Positions 1 to 7,987 of a DNA stretch of 14,852 nt are shown in pieces. The number at the start of each line of letters is the position of its first letter. Within the stretch, counting starts at the first letter, position 1. The position numbers and the translations under genes were made by a program. The DNA is from an uncultured Planctomycetaceae bacterium (lineage in GTDB: Bacteria; Planctomycetota; Planctomycetia; Pirellulales; Lacipirellulaceae). Location of the stretch: assembly GCA_937860165.1 (NCBI GenBank), contig CALMBE010000126.1, positions 1 through 14,852 of the forward strand. The letters run 5' to 3'. The notes beneath the pieces were generated by a model, which worked only from the letters and a program-made list of their open reading frames with translations, had not been told where the DNA came from and did no database searches.

Positions 1-1
1 G

Positions 2-3000
2 GGGGGGGGTGCAATCGTGCTGGGGGATTCCCCGGCGGATGTCACTACGCTCGGAACGCTGGATATCACAGCGGGAACGGTAACCCTCTCCGAGGAAACG
101 CAAATCTTTCTCGGCAGCCTCTCAGCAACCACGGCCACTTTGGTTGCGGGAACAGATATTACCGACCCCAGTAACTCGAACATCAATGTTTCGGGCTTGG
201 CTACGTTGACTGCTGGGAATCTCATTCAACTCGGCAACATTGTTACCGATACGGTCAACTTTGGAAGTTTTCAAGCGAATGCGATCTCGGTTTTGATCAC
301 CGAAGATTCGAACATGACGGTGAATTCCGTGACTGCCACAGGGATCGTGAATCTCATTGCCGCCGATGATATTTTGCTCGCGGGTCTCATCCGTTCCCTC
401 GGGGGCACGGTGCTCTTAACTTCGCAATCCGGATCGATTTTCGACGAGAACTCTGGCACCGACATCGAAACAGGTTCTCTCGGATTACGGGCCCCCGACG
501 GCATTGGCGAAGGGGGAACCTTTGGCGAGTTGGAGACTGTGGCCTCACGACTTGCGTTTCAAAACACCAGTTCGGCACAAGTTCAAGTAGTTAACACTGG
601 GGCCTTGATTGTGGAAGCGTTTGCCAATGTGACCGATCTGGTGGCAGTGGCCGGCGGATTCGTGCGGACCAATAGCCCGCTGACGATTGCCAGCGAAGTC
701 ACACTGGGGGGCGACTTCACGTTCACCGCCAATGATTCCGCCGCTACCGGCGACGACCTGACAATCGCCGATGGCGTGATAATCACGGGAATTTTGCTGC
801 TGGGCGATGTCGATGTGACGTTCAATGCGGGCGACCGCTTCTTGTTCTCTTCCACCGCGACGATCAAAATCGACGGCGATGTCATCGTTGAAGGAGATTT
901 CAACGACGCCGATGCCGAGGGGTCAGCCATTGCGTTGTTGGGTGACTTGCAGGCCGACAGTCTTACGGCCAATGGTGGCAACGACAACGACACGTTCACG
1001 GTGGTCCCCGGTACTTCGCCGATTACGATCAACGGCAATAACCCGGTTGCTGGTGACCCGGGAGTACCCCCAGGCGACCGGTTGATACTTTCCTTGCCTG
1101 CGGGGGTAACCCTCGACAATGTGCCGACCCTGCCCAATGGCACTGCCATGCTGACCGGCGCGGACGACATTGACTTCACCAGCATCGAAGATTTCGATGT
1201 CATCAGCCCCGACTTTCTAGAAGACAACGACACACTGGCTACGGCGTCGGTGCTAGGGTCCGATCCCTTTGTTTCTCTGACCAATTTATCGATCCACAGC
1301 CCGACGGATGTCGACTTTTTCAAATACACGGCCCACGACACCGGCAAGCTGATTGTCCGCACGCTGTTTGACCACGCGATTGGCGATCTCGATTTGGAGG
1401 TCCAAGACATGTTCGGCAATGTGATCGACATGTCCATGACTAGCAGCGCGACTACGGGGTTCGAGGAAATCATCCTACCCGTGGTTGGCCAGGAAATGTA
1501 CTTTGTGCGGGTATTCGGTGCCGGGGGAGCGGTAAACAACTACGCGCTGGAGATCGAGAACTTCCCCGCGCCGGTTCCCGAGCGGCCCGAGCTGCATCCC
1601 GACGATGACAACGGCACGAGCAACACCGACAACATTACCGATGTGGTCGACCCGCGGATCTTCATCCAGGCTGACCTGGCCGATGTCGCGGCGATGGGAA
1701 TCACGATTTTGACTCCCGTTCAGGCAGCAGCCGGTTTGACGGCGGGGGCGGCGGTGGAGGTGTTCATCAATGGCGTGTCACAAGGATTCGCGTCGGCGGT
1801 GGGTGCCTCGAACACTCTCTTTTCGTTCCGACTGGAGAGCGATACTTTGGCGGCAGGCCTGCCAATTGCGGGGGGGACCCTGAATTTTATCACCGCCGCG
1901 GTTCGGGTCTTCGATGGCCAACTCGATGCATTGGCGGGCAATCCGGCCAGGCAAAGTGGCAGGTCGCAACTCTCCGAGCCGCTCGAATTGCGAACTGTCG
2001 ATACTTCCGGCCTGCAAGTCGAGAGTGTCATTGTGACTGGTTCGCCCAATTACAACTTGTTCGATCCGAAACCAACGACTAGCCCCACGCCCCTGGTGAA
2101 CAGTCTGACGGTCGAATTCGCGCCGACCTACGATGTCGCCACCAGCGTGCCGTTTGTTTATGAGGACATCAGTGCGACGGGGACCGAAGTCGTGTTCGGT
2201 AACGTGGACGATGGCTCCGCGCAGTTCAACCTGGGATTTCAGTTTCCCTTTTTCGACCAAGTTTTCGGCAGTGTGTTCGTCAACACCAACGGGATTCTGA
2301 CCTTTGGGAGCGCGTTCACAGTATCGGTCAACAGCAACCTGACCCAAGCCAGCACGGTCCCCACGCAACCAGCGATTGCCCCGTTGTGGGATGATTGGGA
2401 CATCGACACCGCGTTTCCAGGGCGGGTGTTTGTGCAAACCTTAGGCACCGCCGGGAACGACCTCCGCTTGGTTGTGCAGTGGAAAAATGTGGAACACTTC
2501 AATGCCAATGGCGTCGATGGCACCGTTGATTTCGAGGCTGTGCTGTTCCAGAATGGCACGATTGAATTCCGTTACAACGATACCATCACTGGCGACGCGG
2601 CCAACGAGGACAACGGCATCAGCGCGACGGTTGGAATCCGCGCTGCGGAACCATCGGCCGTTGTCGATGGCGATGTGCATCAGATTTCCTTTAACCAGTC
2701 GGTCATCACCGCCGGGCGGGCGATTCGTTTTTCGAGCCCCTTCGATCCTGCACAAGCCACCAACACCGGCAATTACCGCCTGGTGGGGGATGCCAATGGG
2801 AACGTCCTCATTCAATCGGCCACGGTGGTCGCACCGAACAAGGTACAGCTCAACTTCGCCAGGCCGCTGCCGGATGATCGGTTCACGTTCACCATTTTCG
2901 ACAGCCTCACCGACCTGGCTGGCAACCCGCTCGACGGCGAATCGCAGGCCGCCGCGCCGGGTGGGGCAGCGCAGCTCCCCAGCGGTAACGGCGTTCCGGG

Positions 3001-5056
3001 GGGGGATTTTGAGGCCCGCTTTACCGTCGACACGCGGCCTGAAATAGGGGTCTGGGCTGCGGGGATTGCCCTGGTGGATACCAATGGCAATTTCCACTTC
3101 GATCCCGAAAATGTCGATTTCACCAATCGCGACATCATCTACCACCTCGGTTTTGCCGCTGATAACATCTTCGCGGGGAATTTTGCAGCTGACGGCCCCG
3201 ACAACCTTTTCGGTACTCCCGATGACACGACGGCGGCTGCGGGTGACGGTTTGGCCGATGGCTTCGACAAGCTGGCCGCGTATGGCCGCGTCGGCAATCA
3301 GTGGCGCTGGATGATCGACACCGACAACAACGGTGTACCGAACTTGGTGATCAATGAGCCCCTCAACATCAACGGCAAGCCCATCGCCGGGAATTTCGAT
3401 GGCAACGTCACCAATGGCGATGAAGTCGGTGTGTTTACCGGCACGAGGTGGTTTTTCGACACGAACCACGATTACCAACTCGATGCCGCGTCGGCAGTAA
3501 CGGTTTCCAACTACCAGGGTTATCCCATGGTGGGTGATTTCGACGGCGATGGCGACGACGATGTCGGCGTCTACACGGCCGTCTCGAATAAGTTTGCCGG
3601 TAATTTGTTTGAGATCGATCTCAATACGGCTGCCGCCGGGATGCCGATCTCGATCAATGGGGCGGCGGACCACACCTTCCGAGTTGGGTTCCCGGCACTC
3701 GCAGCCGCGGGTGGCTTCAACGGTTTTCCCGGAGTGCGAGAACGGCCTGTCGCGGTGGACATGAACGCCGACGGATTTGCCGACATCGGCCTGTGGGTCC
3801 CCGACGGCACGGCCCTGGTACCGGGAGACCAGGGGGAGTGGTTCTTTCTGATATCCTCGGGCAAGGACGACACGACGACACCTCTCATCAACGAAGCCAG
3901 CGTACTGGGGCGAATCGACAATGGGTTCGTATCGTACACGCCGACACCGTTTGGCAATGATCTTTACGCGCGGTTTGGGAATAGTTTTGCCGTTCCGCTG
4001 GTGGGTAATTTTGACCCCCCCGCCACCCTGGGGGCAAGCATCGCGACTTCTCCCGCTCAGACCACCGAAACGGCCAACGCCCTCCCGGTGTCGACGCAGG
4101 TTGTAATCACGACCACCGCGGTCGCGCTTGAATCGCAGCCAGCGGTTCCCAAGACCGAAGAGCCCGCGATTGTGCCGACGGTGACTCCCGTAGTGATTTC
4201 AGTGCCAATCGTCGCACAGGTAATTGTGATCTTGCCGCCAGCTCCCGTTGCTGGAGCAACTGAAATCAAGTCCGAAGAAGCTCCGGTCGAACTTGCGGAA
4301 ATCTCGCAATCCGTGGTGAATGTGATTTCGTTGGCGGTTGTGTTGCCGGTCGAAAACCCAAAAACTCCCGAGCCGGAACTTGGGCCGGAGATTGCCGCAA
4401 AGGTGGCCGACGCTCCAGTAATCGTCGAAGTGCTTTTCCTCGAAAGTGTGAGTAGTGTCTCGACCGCGCAGGCTGTCAGCGAAGTTCCATCAGTAACGAC
4501 TCCCGCAGAGCCGACGGTTGAAGCCCTGGAAGTGCCGAGTGCCACCGCCGCCGCAGTTACCGAGATCGTCCCTCCAGCGAGCGTATTGGAAGTTGCCGCT
4601 GCTGTTTCGCCAATTGTCGAGGCGGAACCCGTTTTCCGTCGATCGAGTAGGCGAATTTCCCGCCTGCAGAGCCGCATTGCCTCGGGGACTAGCGCGGTCA
4701 CTCAAATAGCAACCGCGAGTGCGGAAGCTGTCGTCACAGGAGAGCAAGTCGCGGCACTTTCGCAAACACTGAGCGCTGCGGCGCCCGCCGAGGCGGCTTC
4801 AACTCAGACCCTCCTGTCCGCGCCGGAAACTTCAATTGCCCCAGAGGCAACGGTGCCCTCCAGCATCGCACGGCCTTTCTCTCGACGGTCGCTGATGCTT
4901 TCTCGGAGAAGCACTCCGGAGATCGCCCCCCTGGCGGCGGCGGCCGGTGCGACAGAAGCAAAGGCCCGTGAAGCAGCATTCGCACATTTGGCGAACCGCG
5001 GCGAGGAAACTGCCACCCTGCTTGCCGAGGACTTGGCCCAGTGGCACGAGCAATGA
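2..5056 (+). CDS. Giant secreted/surface protein, 5'-truncated by the window edge (PPC, nidogen-like and FG-GAP-like segments)
   Basis: The reading frame is open from the first bases, so the real start and any signal peptide lie outside the window. A GTG at 17 is only the first possible start inside it. Residues below count from that GTG (1679 residues to the TGA at 5054). Residues 1-400 are Gly/Thr/Ala/Asp-rich beta-solenoid-like repeats, resembling filamentous haemagglutinin passengers. Residues 400-515 fit a pre-peptidase C-terminal (PPC) domain, with the motif DVDFFKYTA and the LDLEVQD strand. Residues 720-905 resemble a nidogen-type domain (FVNTNGILTFG, APLWDDWDID). Residues 905-1005 resemble an Ig-like Big_5 domain. 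Residues 1010-1340 hold FG-GAP/VCBS-like repeats with acidic Ca-type loops (DFDGDGDDDVGVY, DMNADGFADIGLW). Residues 1340-1679 are a low-complexity Ala/Val/Pro/Glu/Thr tail with two Arg/Ser-rich patches. An extracellular adhesion or envelope role is inferred; no catalytic site is visible. Confidence 0.85.
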   Translation, partial: GGGAIVLGDSPADVTTLGTLDITAGTVTLSEETQIFLGSLSATTATLVAGTDITDPSNSNINVSGLATLTAGNLIQLGNIVTDTVNFGSFQANAISVLITEDSNMTVNSVTATGIVNLIAADDILLAGLIRSLGGTVLLTSQSGSIFDENSGTDIETGSLGLRAPDGIGEGGTFGELETVASRLAFQNTSSAQVQVVNTGALIVEAFANVTDLVAVAGGFVRTNSPLTIASEVTLGGDFTFTANDSAATGDDLTIADGVIITGILLLGDVDVTFNAGDRFLFSSTATIKIDGDVIVEGDFNDADAEGSAIALLGDLQADSLTANGGNDNDTFTVVPGTSPITINGNNPVAGDPGVPPGDRLILSLPAGVTLDNVPTLPNGTAMLTGADDIDFTSIEDFDVISPDFLEDNDTLATASVLGSDPFVSLTNLSIHSPTDVDFFKYTAHDTGKLIVRTLFDHAIGDLDLEVQDMFGNVIDMSMTSSATTGFEEIILPVVGQEMYFVRVFGAGGAVNNYALEIENFPAPVPERPELHPDDDNGTSNTDNITDVVDPRIFIQADLADVAAMGITILTPVQAAAGLTAGAAVEVFINGVSQGFASAVGASNTLFSFRLESDTLAAGLPIAGGTLNFITAAVRVFDGQLDALAGNPARQSGRSQLSEPLELRTVDTSGLQVESVIVTGSPNYNLFDPKPTTSPTPLVNSLTVEFAPTYDVATSVPFVYEDISATGTEVVFGNVDDGSAQFNLGFQFPFFDQVFGSVFVNTNGILTFGSAFTVSVNSNLTQASTVPTQPAIAPLWDDWDIDTAFPGRVFVQTLGTAGNDLRLVVQWKNVEHFNANGVDGTVDFEAVLFQNGTIEFRYNDTITGDAANEDNGISATVGIRAAEPSAVVDGDVHQISFNQSVITAGRAIRFSSPFDPAQATNTGNYRLVGDANGNVLIQSATVVAPNKVQLNFARPLPDDRFTFTIFDSLTDLAGNPLDGESQAAAPGGAAQLPSGNGVPGGDFEARFTVDTRPEIGVWAAGIALVDTNGNFHFDPENVDFTNRDIIYHLGFAADNIFAGNFAADGPDNLFGTPDDTTAAAGDGLADGFDKLAAYGRVGNQWRWMIDTDNNGVPNLVINEPLNINGKPIAGNFDGNVTNGDEVGVFTGTRWFFDTNHDYQLDAASAVTVSNYQGYPMVGDFDGDGDDDVGVYTAVSNKFAGNLFEIDLNTAAAGMPISINGAADHTFRVGFPALAAAGGFNGFPGVRERPVAVDMNADGFADIGLWVPDGTALVPGDQGEWFFLISSGKDDTTTPLINEASVLGRIDNGFVSYTPTPFGNDLYARFGNSFAVPLVGNFDPPATLGASIATSPAQTTETANALPVSTQVVITTTAVALESQPAVPKTEEPAIVPTVTPVVISVPIVAQVIVILPPAPVAGATEIKSEEAPVELAEISQSVVNVISLAVVLPVENPKTPEPELGPEIAAKVADAPVIVEVLFLESVSSVSTAQAVSEVPSVTTPAEPTVEALEVPSATAAAVTEIVPPASVLEVAAAVSPIVEAEPVFRRSSRRISRLQSRIASGTSAVTQIATASAEAVVTGEQVAALSQTLSAAAPAEAASTQTLLSAPETSIAPEATVPSSIARPFSRRSLMLSRRSTPEIAPLAAAAGATEAKAREAAFAHLANRGEETATLLAEDLAQWHEQ

Positions 5057-5095
5057 TCGCTGCCTACGAAACAAATCCATTACCGGCTGACTAGA

Positions 5096-5182
5096 TGGCC
5101 ACAAGAAGCACGAAAAGTCACAAAGAATTATACGCCCAACACCCCAGACTCTTTTTGTGCGTTTTTGTGTTTCTCGTGGCTA
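5096..5182. repeat. Large imperfect inverted repeat between convergent genes
   Basis: Left arm 5096-5127 (starts TGGCCACAAGAAGCACG) and right arm 5151-5182 (ends TTTCTCGTGGCTA) match at 24 of 32 positions when one is reverse-complemented, with a 23-nt spacer; several mismatches would be G-U pairs in RNA. It lies 40 bp after the giant gene's stop and about 90 bp from the TerC gene's stop. It also has T-rich runs on one strand and A-rich runs on the other, so it could act as a bidirectional terminator. It also has the CACAAA/TTTGTG character of dispersed intergenic repeats seen in many environmental genomes; that resemblance is from memory. Confidence 0.6.
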
Positions 5183-5273
5183 ACCTGGTTTCTTAGCCCA
5201 GGACATGCGCGGTGGTCGGAACGAGGTACTCCGCAGTTCCGGCTTACAGTCTCAGTCTTGGGTGACGATCACA

Positions 5274-6152
5274 TTAGGCTTTCACTTCTTCCTTTCTTGG
5301 CAGGAAACCTGAGCAGAAGGTTAGTGCCAGTGCGATCCAAAAGATCCAGAAAGGCATTTCGTGGAAGTTGTGGAAATCAACGCGATGTGGTTCCGCTGGG
5401 GTATTGAAGCCCCAATCGATGAGCAACTTCAGGCCGATCAAGCACACCAACCAATAGGCGGTGACTTCAAATCGAGGAAAACGCTCCAGCAATCGAATGA
5501 ACACGACTGCGGCGTACCGCATGAGCACTACACCCAACATACCTCCGGTAATAATCACCCACAGCTTGGGATGCACGGCATCCGCCGCGTGTCCCGGGGA
5601 TGCTGGGCCAACCAGGGCGATTGCCGCGAGAATGGAATCGACGGCAAACGCAATGTCGGTCATTTCGATGACAAACACAGTCGGCCAGAATCGGGCTTTA
5701 CCGTCGATTGCTGTCCCATCGAGGAGTTCGGTCACATTTGGAATCGGGATACGTTCCTCGATTTCAATGGATTCTTGAGCAAGGGTTAATCCTGCCCCGG
5801 TCACTTCGTGAACGAACGCAGACTCGCCCGAGGATCCCAAGGCTACTTGCCCAACATCTTCGCCACTCTCAAACCAGAGATGTTTGATGGCCACATAAGC
5901 GAGATAAGCCCCTCCCAGCAACTTTACCACGCGCCACTTCAACAAGAAACTGGCGACACTAATAGCCAAAATGCGAAATGCAAACGCACCAAGTAAACCA
6001 TAAGTGAGTGCTTGAGCCTGCTGATGTTTTGGCAATCGCTTAGCTAGAAGTCCCAGCACGAGAGCGTTGTCAATCGACAACACCCCTTCCAGCACAATCA
6101 GCAAACCCACGATTCCTAAATCACCCCATACACACTCTTGACCGAATGTCAT
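5274..6152 (-). CDS. TerC-family integral membrane protein (putative Mn2+/metal efflux)
   Basis: A 292-residue polytopic membrane protein. The family signature is present twice: EGVLSIDNALV (residues 22-32) and EMTDIAFAVDSI (163-174). The paired acidic residues E22/D28 and E163/D166/D172 are those expected to form the ion path. Characterised TerC-family members, such as E. coli Alx and the Bacillus MeeF/MeeY proteins, export manganese; tellurite resistance is the historical name. About seven hydrophobic helices surround a polar, acidic loop at roughly 95-155. I chose the ATG at 6152 because the family begins at about MTFGQE and a TAAGG lies 9 nt upstream. The 43-residue extension to 6281 would run through the hairpin at 6182-6240 and into the neighbouring gene. 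It follows the OadG-like gene on the same strand with a 94-bp gap. No yybP-ykoY Mn riboswitch consensus is visible in that gap. Confidence 0.9.
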   Translation of the reverse strand: MTFGQECVWGDLGIVGLLIVLEGVLSIDNALVLGLLAKRLPKHQQAQALTYGLLGAFAFRILAISVASFLLKWRVVKLLGGAYLAYVAIKHLWFESGEDVGQVALGSSGESAFVHEVTGAGLTLAQESIEIEERIPIPNVTELLDGTAIDGKARFWPTVFVIEMTDIAFAVDSILAAIALVGPASPGHAADAVHPKLWVIITGGMLGVVLMRYAAVVFIRLLERFPRFEVTAYWLVCLIGLKLLIDWGFNTPAEPHRVDFHNFHEMPFWIFWIALALTFCSGFLPRKEEVKA

Positions 6153-6181
6153 AGTAGAAAGCCTTACATTTCTGAGGAAAG

Positions 6182-6240
6182 ACCAAACTCTGGCGAGTTC
6201 GGCTACGGTTACTAGATAGCCGAAGTCGCCAGACTTTGGT
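6182..6240 (-). repeat. 24-bp stem hairpin between the OadG-like gene and the TerC gene
   Basis: Arms 6182-6205 (ACCAAACTCTGGCGAGTTCG then GCTA) and 6217-6240 pair at 22 of 24 positions around an 11-nt loop (6206-6216). The only mismatches are one G-G and one C-C, so the stem is far better than chance. It begins 7 bp after the stop codon of the OadG-like gene and ends 29 bp before the TerC start. On the transcribed strand only a short broken T stretch follows (TTTGGTCTTTCC), so a classical terminator is possible but weak. A processing or attenuation hairpin, or a mobile palindromic element, fits equally well. Confidence 0.8.
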
Positions 6241-6246
6241 GACGAG

Positions 6247-6438
6247 CTATTCTGCTTCGTCACTCGTATCGGGAAAAACAAGTGAGAGCAGCGTGATCAG
6301 GCCTCCGAACAAACCCATCACGAAGAATATCGCCAATAACGCCACCGAACTGATACGCAACGCCTCGGGGAGCGCGGAGCCGGCAGTCAACCCCGCGGCG
6401 ATATTTTGCTCGGCCAGTGCGAACAGGTTGTCAACCAT
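6247..6438 (-). CDS. Small OadG-like subunit of a Na+-pumping decarboxylase
   Basis: A 63-residue protein with one clear membrane span (about residues 29-53, containing AIFFVMGLFGGLITLLSLVF), a short N-terminal part and an acidic tail (DTSDEAE). Gamma subunits of oxaloacetate and related decarboxylase Na+ pumps are small single-span proteins that anchor the carboxyltransferase alpha subunit to the beta subunit. Size, topology and position directly after oadB support this role, but sequence similarity alone is weak. The oadB stop codon overlaps a strong Shine-Dalgarno (TAAGGAG), with the ATG 12 bp after the stop, so the two genes are almost certainly cotranscribed and probably translationally coupled. 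No zinc-binding tail like that of some OadG proteins is seen. Confidence 0.7.
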   Translation of the reverse strand: MVDNLFALAEQNIAAGLTAGSALPEALRISSVALLAIFFVMGLFGGLITLLSLVFPDTSDEAE

Positions 6439-6453
6439 TCTCGAAACTCCTTA
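6439..6453 (-). promoter_or_regulatory. Ribosome binding site overlapping the oadB stop codon
   Basis: On the minus strand the stop TAA is the start of TAAGGAG, which sits 8 nt before the ATG at 6438. This is one of the few strong Shine-Dalgarno sequences in the window. It fixes the small gene's start and suggests stop/start translational coupling. Confidence 0.75.
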
Positions 6454-7563
6454 CCCCACCAGAGCCAAGATGAGTCCGCCAGCAACCACCGAACCCAGTT
6501 GACCGCCCACATTGCAGCTAATCGCCTGCATCAGTAAATGATTCTGGGGATCCTCGGCGAGTCCCATCTTGTAGACCACTCGACCGGACATCGGAAACGC
6601 CGAGATGCCACAGGCACCGATCATCGGATTGATCTTGTGCTTGAGAAACAGATTCAGAAGCTTGGCAAATAACACGCCCCCCGCGGTATCGAACACAAAG
6701 GCGACGATGCCCATGCCGAGAATCATGAGCGTCCGGCTATCGAGAAATTCATCGGCCGTCATCACAGCACCAATCGAAATCCCGAGTAGCAGGGTGACGA
6801 TATTAGCAAGTTCGTTTTGAGCCCCTTTTGAGAGCCGCTCGTCGACTCCCGACTCGCGGAGGAGGTTGCCAAACATCAACATGCCGATCAACGAGGCGGC
6901 GCTGGGGACCAACAGCCCGGCAAACAGCGCGACCGCCACAGGGAAAATAATTCGAGTCCGCCGCGAAACCGAGCGGAAATGCAGATTGTCCATCCGAATC
7001 CGCCGCTCGGCCTGAGTGGTGAGCAGCCGGATGATCGGCGGTTGAATGATCGGCACGAGCGACATGTAGGAATAGGCGGCAACGGTGATCGGCCCCAAGA
7101 GGTGGGGAGCAAAACGGTTGGCCACGACAATCGAGGTCGGACCATCGGCAGCACCGATGATGCCAATCGACGCCGATTCCTTGAGTGTAAAATGCAGGGC
7201 TGCCGCCAGGCAAAACGTGAAAAAAATTCCGAATTGGGCTGCGGCACCAAACAGCAGCATTTTCGGATTCTGGAGCAAAGGTCCGAAATCGATCATCGCC
7301 CCGATGGCCACGAAAATTAACAGCGGAAACAACTCGGTCCGAATCCCATTGTCGAACAAGAAGGTGAGGATTCCCGGCTCGCCATCGACTCCAATCGCCG
7401 CCGAGTGTGGAATGTTAGCCAAAATGGCACCCAGACCGATCGGCAGCAGCAGCGTAGGCTCGTACTCTTTGGCGATGGCCAACCAAATTAAGAGTCCGCC
7501 GATGGCGAACATGAGGACTTCACCTGGCGTCAGGTTCAGAATTCCTTGTAGCAACTGTTCCAT
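6451..7563 (-). CDS. oadB: Na+-translocating decarboxylase beta subunit (OadB/MmdB/GcdB family)
   Basis: The membrane subunit that exports Na+ using the free energy of decarboxylating a carboxybiotin made by the alpha subunit from oxaloacetate, methylmalonyl-CoA or glutaconyl-CoA. Family landmarks, numbered from the upstream TTG (residue 1): GAADGPTS with D143 (the equivalent of the essential D203 of Klebsiella OadB), AAYSYMSLVPIIQPP with Y169, the second half IGACGISAFPMSGRV (318-332), and CNVGGQLGSVVAGG (353-366) with N354 and S361. Length (370-373 residues) matches the short MmdB/GcdB type rather than the roughly 430-residue OadB. About nine to eleven hydrophobic segments are visible. I prefer the ATG at 7563 over the in-frame TTG at 7572; neither has a clear Shine-Dalgarno. 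Which acid is the substrate cannot be told, because the alpha subunit is not in the window. Confidence 0.93.
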   Translation of the reverse strand: MEQLLQGILNLTPGEVLMFAIGGLLIWLAIAKEYEPTLLLPIGLGAILANIPHSAAIGVDGEPGILTFLFDNGIRTELFPLLIFVAIGAMIDFGPLLQNPKMLLFGAAAQFGIFFTFCLAAALHFTLKESASIGIIGAADGPTSIVVANRFAPHLLGPITVAAYSYMSLVPIIQPPIIRLLTTQAERRIRMDNLHFRSVSRRTRIIFPVAVALFAGLLVPSAASLIGMLMFGNLLRESGVDERLSKGAQNELANIVTLLLGISIGAVMTADEFLDSRTLMILGMGIVAFVFDTAGGVLFAKLLNLFLKHKINPMIGACGISAFPMSGRVVYKMGLAEDPQNHLLMQAISCNVGGQLGSVVAGGLILALVG

Positions 7564-7962
7564 GGCGGGCAATCATCGGAAGGTAACAAACGGCTACCGC
7601 ATCCCTTCGCGGTCCGACGTATCGCGCCGGCCAGTTCTCGCTCGGGTTTCACCGTTATGGGTGGTCGGTGAGACAGGGTCGCAAATCATATTCCAATGTT
7701 GAATGGAGCTGGAATTTTCTCGAAGTGCTCACTTTCCCCCCTTGCCAACGTGTTCCACACGAACAGCAGTCGAACTTCTGGGAATTTCAGGGGTGCCGTC
7801 GTAACCCGAATGCGCGCATGCGCGCCATATCGACACACCTTGCGGCAAGACTACCCCTCGGGCTGGAAAAGTATCACTGTCTGGGCGTCAGAATCCCACC
7901 GATAGCTAACGCGGCGGCAAGGGTGGCTTCCTCCAAGCGAAACTCGAGTAATACGCTTTCTA
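7564..7962. other. Gene-free stretch between oadB and the insertion sequence
   Basis: About 400 bp with no supportable gene. It must hold the oadB promoter and leader on the minus strand, but I see no good -35/-10 pair. A perfect 14-bp palindrome, GCGCGCATGCGCGC, lies at 7812-7825. A 69-residue plus-strand frame (7696-7905) has no recognisable motif, no ribosome binding site and a composition like random translation, so I do not call it a gene. Confidence 0.5.
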
Positions 7963-7987
7963 GTACGTCATCCAGCAAGTTTTGGCC
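7963..7987 (+). repeat. IS630 left terminal inverted repeat
   Basis: Begins GTACGTCATCC next to the TA at 7961-7962. It matches the right end at 18 of 25 positions, with the first 7 identical. It contains the transposase stop codon. Confidence 0.8.

Noticed and set aside
583..1539. Antisense Ser-rich frame of 318 residues
   Set aside because: Low-complexity mirror of Gly/Thr/Asp-rich coding repeats on the plus strand.
2441..3673. Long antisense frame inside the giant gene (410 residues)
   Set aside because: It is complementary to a well-supported repeat protein and arises from the GC-rich codon pattern; it has no domain features.
6153..6250. yybP-ykoY manganese riboswitch before TerC
   Set aside because: Expected on functional grounds, but the conserved loop sequences are absent; the space is filled by a simple hairpin.
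6153..6281. 43-residue N-terminal extension of TerC
   Set aside because: It would translate the hairpin and overlap the OadG-like gene; TerC homology begins at the ATG at 6152.
7696..7905. 69-residue plus-strand reading frame
   Set aside because: No motif, no ribosome binding site, and composition like random translation of non-coding DNA.
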